From Methanobacterium sp. (GTDB taxonomy: Archaea; Methanobacteriota; Methanobacteria; Methanobacteriales; Methanobacteriaceae), in assembly GCA_028682985.1 (NCBI GenBank), contig JAJRAE010000170.1, positions 1 to 14,442 of the forward strand: a DNA stretch of 14,442 nucleotides. The letters run 5' to 3'. The notes under the pieces were generated by a model. That model saw nothing but the letters and a program-made list of their open reading frames with translations. It was not told where the DNA came from and did not search any database. Every line of letters starts with the position of its first letter. Positions within the stretch are counted from its first letter, which is position 1. Position numbers and translations under genes: made by a program. Positions 6,277-14,433 of this stretch are shown piece by piece.

Positions 6277-7581
6277 TTATCTTATTAATCCACCTACACC
6301 TTCAAGAAGAGTTTCCACTTTATTACGGGCACTTGTATTTGTTACTATGTATCTGAAGGTTATGCTTTTCATTCCTTCCTCTATCTGACTGCCCTGATAG
6401 ACATCAAGAACGTTTGCATCCACCACATCACTGTTGTTTCTAATTAATTCAGCAATCAATTCTGGATCAGCTTTTTCTGGTAGAACCACTGACACATCGA
6501 AGTTTTTCCGGGGACAGATATTATTTTTATACTGTTCCAACTGAGCCGGGTTCAAGATTTCAATGTTGGATATCTTCAATTTAACAGTTTTATTTCTTAA
6601 ATTTAACACTGCAAAGTCAGCTGATAACTCTTCAAGTACACCAAAATGTACTTTACCAGAATATATATGCCTTAAGCCTACTTCTTTACCAACTGAGTTT
6701 TTCAGGAGGGTAAGTTCCTGGTTCAAGGCAAAAATAGCCTTATCAGATCTTCCAAGAGCAGCCTCCAGGTCGTCTAAATGTTTAGCTGCATCACTCATAG
6801 TATGCACAAAACCGGCTTCATCCCCATTTTCAATTAATTCCTTTAATTTCTTGTAGGTTTTCAGAAATTCATCATGAGTTTGAGGTATATAGTTATTACG
6901 GGTCTGGATGTAATAAGAGAGATAAGGGTTTTGAGCGGTGATTCGGGCTATCATATCCAGCATTAAACTGTAAATTGGACTGGCAAATTTTCTCGACTCC
7001 TTAACGTCCACATTTAATTTTTTGAGGGTAGCAGCGATACTGATGTAGGTGAAATGAGTTAAACCCTGAACAATACTCATCATTTGATCATGGATTTGAG
7101 GAGTGGTTTCAATTAGGTGTGCATTTTCTTTTTTAAGAAATTTAACCACGTTTTCAAACCATTTACCTTTCTTAATTGGGGTGAGCACCACCACTTGTCC
7201 GTCTAATGATCTTACGCGAGGTCCGAACATGGGATGGGTGGGTAAGTACTCCACTCCTTCAGGAACGTGTTCCTCCATTATCTTTGCAGGTTCTTCTTTA
7301 ACTGATGTAACATCCATCAGTAGAGATCCCGGCTTTAGATGGGGGGCTATCTCGATAATGGTTTCCGGAGTGTTTTCTATTGGAACTGCTAAAATTACAA
7401 TTTGAGCAATATTTGCTGCTTTTTTGTTATTGGAGGTGTATTTAACTCCTATTTTTTTAGCTATGCTCCTTCCAAGTTCGCTATTTCTACCGGTGATGGT
7501 GACATCACATCCCTTTTTTGAAAGAAATTTAGCTATCCAATTTCCCAGTCCACGGGTTCCTCCAACAACCGTTATTTGCAT
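6277..7581 (-). CDS. tyrA: Prephenate dehydrogenase TyrA with C-terminal FDX-ACB-like domain
   Basis: 434 residues; NAD(P)-dependent oxidative decarboxylation of prephenate to 4-hydroxyphenylpyruvate in tyrosine synthesis. The N-terminal Rossmann domain shows GGTRGLG (7-13) with TGRN after strand two, and LAVPIE at 64-69. THPMFGP (115-121) carries the catalytic His116. The helical dimerisation domain runs to about 285. A short beta-rich piece (about 296-345) and then a domain at 358-434 follow. The last domain reads like the FDX-ACB fold of PheRS beta: VSVVLP, then DVYQGSQI (393-400), then EGMKSITFRYIV (402-413). The role of this extension is unknown; allosteric or amino-acid sensing is possible. 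There is no fused chorismate mutase that I can see. The start is ATG 7581; an AT-rich TATA-like stretch lies about 29 nt upstream and no clear ribosome-binding site, so a short or absent leader is possible. Confidence 0.93.
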   Translation of the reverse strand: MQITVVGGTRGLGNWIAKFLSKKGCDVTITGRNSELGRSIAKKIGVKYTSNNKKAANIAQIVILAVPIENTPETIIEIAPHLKPGSLLMDVTSVKEEPAKIMEEHVPEGVEYLPTHPMFGPRVRSLDGQVVVLTPIKKGKWFENVVKFLKKENAHLIETTPQIHDQMMSIVQGLTHFTYISIAATLKKLNVDVKESRKFASPIYSLMLDMIARITAQNPYLSYYIQTRNNYIPQTHDEFLKTYKKLKELIENGDEAGFVHTMSDAAKHLDDLEAALGRSDKAIFALNQELTLLKNSVGKEVGLRHIYSGKVHFGVLEELSADFAVLNLRNKTVKLKISNIEILNPAQLEQYKNNICPRKNFDVSVVLPEKADPELIAELIRNNSDVVDANVLDVYQGSQIEEGMKSITFRYIVTNTSARNKVETLLEGVGGLIR

Positions 7582-7702
7582 GGGACTATCTTTATATGGA
7601 CAGCCTATTAAATATTTTCAGGGCTTATGTTGAAAGTACATAATTTTGTTTGGTATCTCATCCCCCTGTATATCGAAAATTTATAATTTTACATCCTGTT
7701 GT

Positions 7703-8032
7703 TTATATCTCTAGAGTTTTTATTCCTTCAGGCGTTTTGGTCACTGATCTTACCTGTAAGTCATCTAATGCTTTCAATAGTTCGATAATGCTCTCATTTT
7801 CCAGAACTTCCAGGAATTTTTCGAGTTCCATTGTTTGTCTTAGGAATAGTCCACGCCTTTTCATCGGTGTTCTGCGGTCGTTTAATGGGTTTATCTCCAC
7901 CATTATTGTTTTATTACCTCCTTTTTCTGGTGTTTTTACTAAGAAAGCGCCGTCAACAGATGTGGGCACTCTCTGCCATGGTTCTACATTTTCTACTGCT
8001 TCTTCAATTTTCTCTTCCATTGGGTTTTCCAT
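7703..8032 (-). CDS. Small conserved-looking protein, possible PC4-like ssDNA-binding fold
   Basis: 109 residues with no family I can name firmly. It has an acidic helical start (about 1-16), a beta-rich middle with KTIMVEINPLND (41-52), then a basic turn KRRGLFLR (58-65) leading into a helix (about 67-92), and a short strand at the end. Strand, basic Gly turn, hydrophobic Leu, then helix recalls PC4/p15-type ssDNA-binding coactivators, where KKGISL precedes the helix; this is a resemblance only. No signal peptide or membrane segment. The frame is open back to 8128, but I choose ATG 8030-8032: GGTGA (8038-8042) sits 5 nt before it and a TATA box lies at 8063-8074, so a start beyond about 8045 would not be transcribed. 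It is divergent from pelA and 121 bp upstream of tyrA. Confidence 0.75.
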   Translation of the reverse strand: MENPMEEKIEEAVENVEPWQRVPTSVDGAFLVKTPEKGGNKTIMVEINPLNDRRTPMKRRGLFLRQTMELEKFLEVLENESIIELLKALDDLQVRSVTKTPEGIKTLEI

Positions 8033-8037
8033 TTTAG

Positions 8038-8042
8038 TCACC
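8038..8042 (-). promoter_or_regulatory. Ribosome-binding site deciding the start of the 109-residue protein
   Basis: The - strand reads GGTGA, then CTAAA, then ATG 8032. This perfect archaeal SD core decides for the shorter protein over upstream ATGs at 8047, 8053 and 8128. Confidence 0.7.
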
Positions 8043-8062
8043 AACATAAACATAGTAATACC

Positions 8063-8074
8063 TTTTATATAAAA
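8063..8074 (-). promoter_or_regulatory. TATA box of the 109-residue protein gene
   Basis: The - strand reads TTTTATATAAAA about 30-40 nt before ATG 8032. Initiation about 25 nt downstream gives a leader of about 10-15 nt that includes the GGTGA site. The box is nearly palindromic, but the pelA start is about 200 bp away on the other side, so the - strand is the likely direction. Confidence 0.5.
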
Positions 8075-8277
8075 GTTATGATCGAGCATTTGAGAAGTAC
8101 TATCAGAAAAAATAAAGATTAAGGTCAAAATTATATAAAATATTAAAGAGAGTTAATACAAGTGTAATCTCAACAAAATAATAAATAAAATTAAATTTAA
8201 CTTTGAAAATTGTATTAAATGAATAATAACAATTTTTAACCAAAAATAAGAGAAATAAATTAAAAAGGCATTTTATC
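8075..8277. other. Divergent intergenic region upstream of pelA
   Basis: About 200 bp of strongly AT-rich DNA between the 109-residue gene (-) and pelA (+). It should hold the pelA promoter; several A/T stretches could act as TATA boxes and I cannot choose one. No small gene, RNA or clear repeat is visible. Confidence 0.4.
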
Positions 8278-9333
<1,056 letters not shown>

Positions 9334-9368
9334 TATCATTATTAAAAAAAAATTAAATAGGAATAATT

Positions 9369-10277
9369 ATGGAACAGATACTTCTTTTATTATCAGCTTT
9401 TCTTTTATCCGCTCTTTTAACACTGCTATTTAAATTTTTCTTCAGCAAATGGGGGGGACATCTGTATACACCAATAAGAGGAGGTACACCACGAGCGGTT
9501 GGTTTAGCACCTTTCCTGGTTCTTTTAATTTTCTTCCCACCACCAGGCAATTATTTAATAGCCATTATAGGAGTTTTTGCCTTTCTAGATGATTTAATTG
9601 GACGTAGAAAGATAGGATCCCTGCCGTTTGAACTGGGTCAGCTTTCCCGGGGAATAGGCATGCTCCTGGTTATTATGGTAGGTTACTTCTTCTTTGGACC
9701 GGTTTCCATCCTTATTGCCTTGATGATTCAACCTCTGAACATCGCAGATATGCAGCCAGGAACTGCCTCATACATTGTAATAATAATGGCCTCCTTAATG
9801 GCTGTTCTACTCTACTTCACTTCAGGAGATCCTTATAGTGCAGCCTTGATTGTTTTGGTGGCATGTCTGGGTTACGCCCCCCTGGACTACTATGGTAGGG
9901 TAATGATGGGCGAAGTGGGAAATCATTCTTTCGGTGTGGCTCTTGGTGTTCTTTTCACCTATCTGGGTATCAATATAGCTAGTTTCCATAACTGGGGTGA
10001 TGCTGGTGTTTTCATAATCGTATTCATCCTTCTTTTGGTTACTGCATTTTTAATAGCCTTTTTAAGGAGAAAAAATCTCAGATATTTTCTGGAAGAGGAA
10101 TTACAAATTTCAGATCCTAGTTTTGGTGATATGGTGATGGACGTGTTAACTGGTGGCGGTTTAGGAGATCTCATGCGGAAGATTTTCTTGAAAAAAAGTA
10201 AGATAATAATTGAAAATAAATATGGTAAATTCTTAGGTCTGCGAAGGTTATTATATAATCCTTTAGCTATTGAATAG
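9369..10277 (+). CDS. MraY/GT4-like polytopic membrane protein, probable cell-wall precursor enzyme
   Basis: 302 residues with many hydrophobic segments (about 8-10). It resembles the MraY/WecA/Alg7 family, which transfers sugar phosphate from UDP-sugar to a polyprenyl phosphate at the membrane. The family landmarks appear in order but altered: RGGTPRAVGLAPF (37-49) matches the GKPxxGG loop, FLDDLIGRRK (72-81) the DD motif, NIADMQPG (124-131) the NxxDGxDG loop, and GEVGNHSFG (181-189) the GDVGSLALG loop with Glu for Asp. The MraY HHH motif near the end is absent, and the protein is shorter than MraY (about 360). A soluble tail (about 235-302) follows the last helix. It may act in pseudomurein or another glycan pathway of Methanobacteriales; substrate and activity are open. 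AGGA lies 8 nt before the ATG, 35 bp after pelA. Confidence 0.7.
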   Translation: MEQILLLLSAFLLSALLTLLFKFFFSKWGGHLYTPIRGGTPRAVGLAPFLVLLIFFPPPGNYLIAIIGVFAFLDDLIGRRKIGSLPFELGQLSRGIGMLLVIMVGYFFFGPVSILIALMIQPLNIADMQPGTASYIVIIMASLMAVLLYFTSGDPYSAALIVLVACLGYAPLDYYGRVMMGEVGNHSFGVALGVLFTYLGINIASFHNWGDAGVFIIVFILLLVTAFLIAFLRRKNLRYFLEEELQISDPSFGDMVMDVLTGGGLGDLMRKIFLKKSKIIIENKYGKFLGLRRLLYNPLAIE

Positions 10278-10330
10278 TTAATCAGTGCAAATCCATCGAT
10301 TTTAAAAAAGACTTAATTTTTTTTAGTGTG
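10278..10330 (+). terminator. T-tract terminator after the MraY-like gene
   Basis: About 40 nt after the stop, the + strand has eight T in a row (10317-10324). This is a good archaeal intrinsic terminator candidate for the pelA transcript and separates it from the secreted-protein gene. Confidence 0.5.
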
Positions 10331-10368
10331 AAAAGTATATACAAAAGTATGTACATATTATCATATGC
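10331..10368 (+). promoter_or_regulatory. Promoter of the secreted-protein gene, with short palindromes
   Basis: AAAAGTATATAC (10331-10342) looks like a BRE plus TATA box centred about 31 nt before ATG 10369; no ribosome-binding site follows, so the message may be nearly leaderless. GTATATAC (10335-10342) and TATGTACATA (10348-10357) are perfect short palindromes, the second just downstream of the TATA box, where a repressor could sit. Operator function is a guess. Confidence 0.4.
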
Positions 10369-11328
10369 ATGAAGTATAATAACGTCTTAAAAATACTCTT
10401 TTTAATAACCCCCATTATATTTCTAGCTTGCACAGCTTCAGCTTCAGTGGTTTATTTTAATGCAACCACCCCTGATAAGTATGTGGTGTACCAAAAACCA
10501 ACCGATTCTAAACATTGGAATGAATATACCCTGTATCGCACAGAAAATTCTGCTATTAATCAGGATGTCTATCAAATACATAAACTGTACAATATTGATT
10601 TAAGTAAATCTAATCCCGGTATTAAAGGTGTTTCTATTCTTAAAAAGACCACTTTAACCAATGGCGGGAATTGGGAGAAGGCCCTTAAAATCCAAACCAG
10701 TCAGGGAAACATATATATCGGTGGAGGGCATGGCTTTGAGGTTCTAGTTTCTCAGAAATGTTATAAAGATAATAAACAGTTTATTCCAGTTACAGGTAAG
10801 ATAGTTACCGCAGAAGATTTGAAAATTGTTATCAAAAGCAACTTACTGGATCCAGAAAATCCTAAAAATGTTATTGCAAATATCATCACCAGCTACCTCT
10901 GGAATGGTGTATCACTTAAAATTAACAGCCAATACCTATGGAAGAAAGATATAACCGTATTAACTGCATATGCTTCTATGTTTCCAGTGTCCAATATAGA
11001 GGAAGTATCATCTATAGGCCAGCTTTATGGTGGTCATTATCAGTCACTTAAATCTGGGGAAGTTCCAGTAAGATTATGTTCTCCAGGCGGTGTTTTCTTA
11101 AATAAAAAGAATGATCTGAGAATGTCCATGCGAGTATCTGACCCGGAACATTCCTTATTTAATTATGCATATGCAGGAAATACAAGGACCTATTTCAAAG
11201 TGGAAGAATCTTATAACAAATTATACGTCACTTTAATTTCATCCCCTTCATATTTAAAAGTATATAATGGCATGGTTTGGTGTATTACTGCAGAATATCG
11301 GGTTTGGAACCAGTGCTTAAGAAATTAG
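10369..11328 (+). CDS. Secreted protein of unknown function
   Basis: 319 residues; not recognised. Residues 1-25 form a signal peptide: Lys near the start, a hydrophobic core (9-20), and Ala-Ser-Ala at 23-25 as the likely cleavage site. The FLAC segment (18-21) is a poor lipobox, so I prefer a soluble exported protein. The mature part is beta-rich with several aromatic residues. A central stretch from IYIGGGHGFEVL (115-126) to LTAYASMFPV (198-207) recalls, from memory only, a GxHGxE-containing domain in some bacterial and phage surface proteins. Four Cys remain in the mature protein (131, 237, 305, 316). There is no transmembrane anchor or sortase-like tail. It stands alone, between a T-tract and the converging ABC genes, with its own promoter. 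Function unknown; surface or cell-wall association is a guess. Confidence 0.75.
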   Translation: MKYNNVLKILFLITPIIFLACTASASVVYFNATTPDKYVVYQKPTDSKHWNEYTLYRTENSAINQDVYQIHKLYNIDLSKSNPGIKGVSILKKTTLTNGGNWEKALKIQTSQGNIYIGGGHGFEVLVSQKCYKDNKQFIPVTGKIVTAEDLKIVIKSNLLDPENPKNVIANIITSYLWNGVSLKINSQYLWKKDITVLTAYASMFPVSNIEEVSSIGQLYGGHYQSLKSGEVPVRLCSPGGVFLNKKNDLRMSMRVSDPEHSLFNYAYAGNTRTYFKVEESYNKLYVTLISSPSYLKVYNGMVWCITAEYRVWNQCLRN

Positions 11329-11388
11329 GTTGAATACTAAATTAAAAAAACCCTATAAATAAAAAAATAAAGGAAAGTTTTAAATTTT
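11329..11388. terminator. Convergent intergenic region with T-tract for the ABC genes
   Basis: 60 bp between the secreted-protein gene (+) and the ABC ATPase gene (-). On the - strand it holds T7 runs (A-runs at 11344-11350 and 11362-11368 on the + strand), good for ending the ABC transcript. The + strand has only short T-runs. Confidence 0.4.
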
Positions 11389-12060
11389 CTATTTAACCTT
11401 CCCATCCATGACATAGACGGTTCGATCTGCTTGAGCTCCCACATCCGGTTCGTGGGTTACCATAACCAGTGTTACATTTTCCTTTTCATGTATATCTTTA
11501 AGGAGGTCCAGTATCATCTGGGTAGTTTTAGAGTCCAGGGCTCCGGTGGGTTCATCTGCCAGTATTATGGATGGATGGTTAACCAGCGCCCTAGCGATGG
11601 CCACTCTCTGCCTTTCACCGCCGGATAATCTAGTGGGGTTTTGTTTAACCATATCCTGTAGGTTAGAGAAGTTCATCAGTTCCAGAAGCTCCATGGCCCT
11701 CTGATCCATCTCCTTATTGTTGGCTTTGGTTCTAAGCATGGGTATCTCTACATTCTCCAGCACACTTAGGTTGGGTATCAGGTTGTGCAACTGGAATACG
11801 AAGCCAATCTTCTGGGAACGGAATTGATCCAGACTCTTAGTTGTCATAAGATCTATTCCCGCCACTTTTATGGTTCCTTCATCTGCCCTGTCAAACGCCC
11901 CAATCATGTTGAGGAGGGTTGATTTTCCAGAACCGGACGGTCCCATTATGGATATGAATTCGCCCTCTTTTATTTGCAGATCCACACCATTAAGGGCCTT
12001 TACACGGCCTTTATCAAAACTTTTCTTCAGTCCATGGATGTCTATGATGTTGTTATTCAT
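11389..12060 (-). CDS. ABC transporter ATP-binding protein, MacB/LolD type
   Basis: 223 residues from ATG 12060, a normal length for LolD/MacB-class ATPases. Walker A GPSGSGKST (40-48), Q-loop Gln90 (FVFQLHNLIP), signature LSGGERQ (145-151), Walker B IILADEPTGALDS (165-177) with Glu170, and switch His203 are all intact, so it should hydrolyse ATP. GALDS in the D-loop is typical of this class. A longer frame opens at 12117, but GGAGG (12070-12074) sits 9 nt before ATG 12060 and the longer N-terminus lies inside the permease gene. The start overlaps the end of the MacB-type permease by 8 bp, so the two are translationally coupled partners. This class drives mechanotransmission-type export or lipoprotein and peptide handling; the substrate is unknown. 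Cytoplasmic, bound to the permease. Confidence 0.93.
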   Translation of the reverse strand: MNNNIIDIHGLKKSFDKGRVKALNGVDLQIKEGEFISIMGPSGSGKSTLLNMIGAFDRADEGTIKVAGIDLMTTKSLDQFRSQKIGFVFQLHNLIPNLSVLENVEIPMLRTKANNKEMDQRAMELLELMNFSNLQDMVKQNPTRLSGGERQRVAIARALVNHPSIILADEPTGALDSKTTQMILDLLKDIHEKENVTLVMVTHEPDVGAQADRTVYVMDGKVK

Positions 12061-13180
12061 AGCGCAATGCCTCCGTTGGCGGTAGTCTTGATGCCCTATA
12101 AGCAGGGTAAATTCCACCGATGATGCCCACTACTAATGCAATTACAAAGGCCCTTATAACAATATCCAGTGAGAAAACTGGTTTAATAACTGAGCCCGTA
12201 CTTGAGAAGAATGCTAATAATCCTTCTGATCCGATGTAGCCTAATAATATTCCCACAACTGCCGCCACAAGAGTCAGTATGATGGATTCACCCAATATCA
12301 TTATCAGGATATCGCTGCTTTTCCATCCTACAGCTTTAAGAACACCTATCTCACGTGTTCTTTCAAATACAGACATTATCATAACGTTTATTATGCCTAT
12401 ACCTCCAATAACAATGGCCAGTACTGAGATAGCTGCTGAAGCAGTGTTTATTCCGCTCATGCTTTTATCCATCAGATTGGCCTGCTGGGTGGCTGTGGTG
12501 GTATCTAACTCTGTTGGATAAGCGTTGGTTATGGCATTAGCTATCTGGGTTGCGTTGGCATTGCTATCAATCTTAACGGCCACTATAGTTAGTTTACCCT
12601 GGGCATTGGTTAGATTTTGCAGGGTAGTTAGAGATGTGAAAGCCAAACTATCGGTAACAATGTTTCCGCTATCATAAATCCCCACAACAGTGAATTCCTT
12701 GCCAAATAGTGATATGGTGCTTCCCACTGATTTGTTCAGGATTGGGGCAATTGATTTTCCCAGTATAACCTGATTGGTACCATCTACAAAGTTGGTTCCG
12801 TTGGTTATTGATATTCCCTCCAAATTGGTCTGGCTGCTGTTTATACCGTTCACTTCAAGTCCGTTCACTGTTCCTGCTGCAGGTGTAATACCTCTTAATA
12901 TTCCGGCTGTGCCATTTACTCCGGTTATATTCAATAAACTGGTTGCATAACTTTCACTGAGGGTTCCCCCTGTTGCAGAAAATGCATTAGAACCTTTTGC
13001 TGTTACTGTTATCTCAGCTGTTCCATTACTTAGCGTGGTCTGGGTGGAGGAGGTCAAACCATCTGTGATCATTCCCAGAGCAACAATAGTCGCTATTCCA
13101 ATGGATATCCCTAAAATTGCAAGAACCGCCCTAGTTCTATTTCTAAAAGGATTTTTAACTATCAATGATAAAAAAGACAA
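12053..13180 (-). CDS. MacB/FtsX-type ABC permease
   Basis: 375 residues. Topology is that of the MacB family: one N-terminal membrane helix (about 17-38) after a basic PFRNRTRA segment, a large outside domain (about 40-245), then three helices (about 246-270, 292-320, 334-360) and the terminal PTEALRYE tail typical of the family. The coupling-helix region VFERTREIGVLKAVGWK (271-287) is conserved. The outside domain is rich in Thr, Asn, Ser and Gly and has eight N-X-S/T sequons (Asn52, 84, 89, 114, 127, 149, 189, 209), so heavy N-glycosylation is likely. The start is TTG at 13178-13180, supported by AAGGTGG 7 nt upstream; no ATG lies nearby before the first helix. It overlaps its ATPase gene by 8 bp. 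Substrate unknown. Confidence 0.92.
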   Translation of the reverse strand: MSFLSLIVKNPFRNRTRAVLAILGISIGIATIVALGMITDGLTSSTQTTLSNGTAEITVTAKGSNAFSATGGTLSESYATSLLNITGVNGTAGILRGITPAAGTVNGLEVNGINSSQTNLEGISITNGTNFVDGTNQVILGKSIAPILNKSVGSTISLFGKEFTVVGIYDSGNIVTDSLAFTSLTTLQNLTNAQGKLTIVAVKIDSNANATQIANAITNAYPTELDTTTATQQANLMDKSMSGINTASAAISVLAIVIGGIGIINVMIMSVFERTREIGVLKAVGWKSSDILIMILGESIILTLVAAVVGILLGYIGSEGLLAFFSSTGSVIKPVFSLDIVIRAFVIALVVGIIGGIYPAYRASRLPPTEALRYE

Positions 13181-13187
13181 TTTTTTC

Positions 13188-13194
13188 CCACCTT
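13188..13194 (-). promoter_or_regulatory. Ribosome-binding site supporting the TTG start
   Basis: The - strand reads AAGAAGGTGGG, then six A, then TTG 13180. This strong SD at normal spacing supports TTG as the real start of the MacB-type permease. Confidence 0.7.
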
Positions 13195-13240
13195 CTTAAT
13201 TTTTTAATTGGAATAAATTGATTTTTTATTGACTAGAGAC

Positions 13241-13250
13241 TATTTATATT
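13241..13250 (-). promoter_or_regulatory. Possible TATA box of the MacB-type operon
   Basis: The - strand reads AATATAAATA about 65 nt before the TTG start, downstream of the ABC-2 terminator. It would give the permease-ATPase pair its own promoter with a leader of about 40 nt. Confidence 0.35.
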
Positions 13251-13275
13251 TTATCATAAACTTCTTTAATAAATT

Positions 13276-13316
13276 AACAAAAAAGAAGATAGAATTGATA
13301 AATTTATTATTCTATC
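13276..13316 (-). terminator. Hairpin terminator after the ABC-2 permease gene
   Basis: GATAGAAT (13288-13295) and ATTCTATC (13309-13316) form a perfect 8-bp stem with a 13-nt loop. On the - strand a T6 run (13279-13284) follows. The TGA stop of the ABC-2 gene (13315-13317) lies in the stem. It looks like a terminator that separates this gene from the MacB-type pair. Confidence 0.5.
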
Positions 13317-14433
13317 ACTTTCCCTTTTTTAGAGTCAAGACAGCCAGTCCCAAGAATAGTATTGCAAATATTAACAACGCCAATAGATCCGGCCATATTT
13401 TATCCATACCCCACCCTTTAAGCATCACAGCCCGGCATGCGTCCACGGCATAGGTGGGGGGCACCAAATAAGAAAATGGTCTTAACCAGTATGGAATAGC
13501 CTGAACCGGCCAGAAAACCCCAGAAAGTAGAAATGCAGGTAATATTACAAATGGGAAAAATTGTATGGCCTGTTCCGGACGTTTAGCCAAGCTTGATAGT
13601 AGTATACCTAAAGCCTGACAGGAGATGGCCAATATTGCCACAGCCAGAAATGCCAAAAGAACATTTCCCACTACAATGATGTTGAACACCAGTATTGCAA
13701 TTGTTAGTAATAGTGCCACTTGTAGAATTCCGAAAGTACCGAAAGTTATCGCATAACCCAAAACCACTTCTCCCTCGCTTACGGGAGTGGCTAAAACTCT
13801 TTCTAAAGTTCCGTTAGCCCTCTCAGCAACGAAAGTGATGAGTGTTAAAATGGTTGTAAGCAGGTAAACCACAAATGCCAGAATACCTGGGACAAAGAAG
13901 TCTATGAACTCAGCATTCTCACCGTAAACTGGATCTGAAGTAACTTTAATAGCCGGTGTTACCCCTTTTTCGGTTAATGTGTCAGATAAGGCCGTGTTCA
14001 CTGTCTGTATTATTGCATTTTTTATGTTAGTTACGCTGTCATCACCTTCTATGAATATTTCAGCACTGGTTGGGTAGGACTGATTTTGGGCCTTTAAAAT
14101 GGCGTTTTTGCTGAAATCTTCTGGAAATATTATCACTGCGGATGATTGTCCATTTCCAACCTTCTCCCGTGCTTCATCCACACTGGTCATGTTCTCTATG
14201 TTCAGGGTTGTGGTGTTCAGGTTATTGATTATTTCCCGGGATAGGTAAGTGGTCTCACCCTGCGGAGCGGTAAATCCCTGATCCTGATTTACTATTATTA
14301 CATTGACATTTTCCACATCACCACTAAAGGCAACTCCAAAGACACACATGGCAAAGATGGGAGCTAAAAATAGCATGGACAGGCTACGTTTATCATTAGC
14401 CACGTCACGGAACACCTTACGGCTGACGGCCAT
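13315..14433 (-). CDS. ABC-2 type transporter permease
   Basis: 372 residues from ATG 14433; the real start may lie beyond the window, since the frame stays open (Tyr-Arg-Ile before this Met) and the short lead-in to the first helix is usually a little longer. It has one N-terminal helix (about 18-37), an outside domain (about 38-175) with three sequons (Asn73, 81, 117), then five helices (about 177-203, 222-252, 256-283, 288-308, 348-369). FVAERANGTLERVLATPVS (201-219) is the signature ABC-2 cytoplasmic loop that couples to the ATPase. This YhhJ/NatB-like architecture is used by exporters of drugs, lipids or sodium; substrate unknown. Its own ATPase is not in view and probably lies upstream past 14442. 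A hairpin and a TATA-like box separate it from the MacB-type genes, so they are likely separate transporters. Confidence 0.88.
   Translation of the reverse strand: MAVSRKVFRDVANDKRSLSMLFLAPIFAMCVFGVAFSGDVENVNVIIVNQDQGFTAPQGETTYLSREIINNLNTTTLNIENMTSVDEAREKVGNGQSSAVIIFPEDFSKNAILKAQNQSYPTSAEIFIEGDDSVTNIKNAIIQTVNTALSDTLTEKGVTPAIKVTSDPVYGENAEFIDFFVPGILAFVVYLLTTILTLITFVAERANGTLERVLATPVSEGEVVLGYAITFGTFGILQVALLLTIAILVFNIIVVGNVLLAFLAVAILAISCQALGILLSSLAKRPEQAIQFFPFVILPAFLLSGVFWPVQAIPYWLRPFSYLVPPTYAVDACRAVMLKGWGMDKIWPDLLALLIFAILFLGLAVLTLKKGK

Noticed and set aside
10420..10432. Lipobox in the secreted protein (FLAC)
   Set aside because: The residue at -3 is Phe and at -2 Leu, which fits poorly, while Ala-Ser-Ala a few residues later is a good signal-peptidase I site.
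12061..12117. N-terminal extension of the ABC ATPase to an upstream ATG
   Set aside because: It lies inside the permease gene, adds residues unlike the family, and lacks the GGAGG site that precedes ATG 12060.
11389..14433. The three ABC genes as one new exporter system
   Set aside because: The ABC-2 and MacB-type permeases belong to different classes with different ATPase partners, and a hairpin terminator and TATA-like box lie between them.
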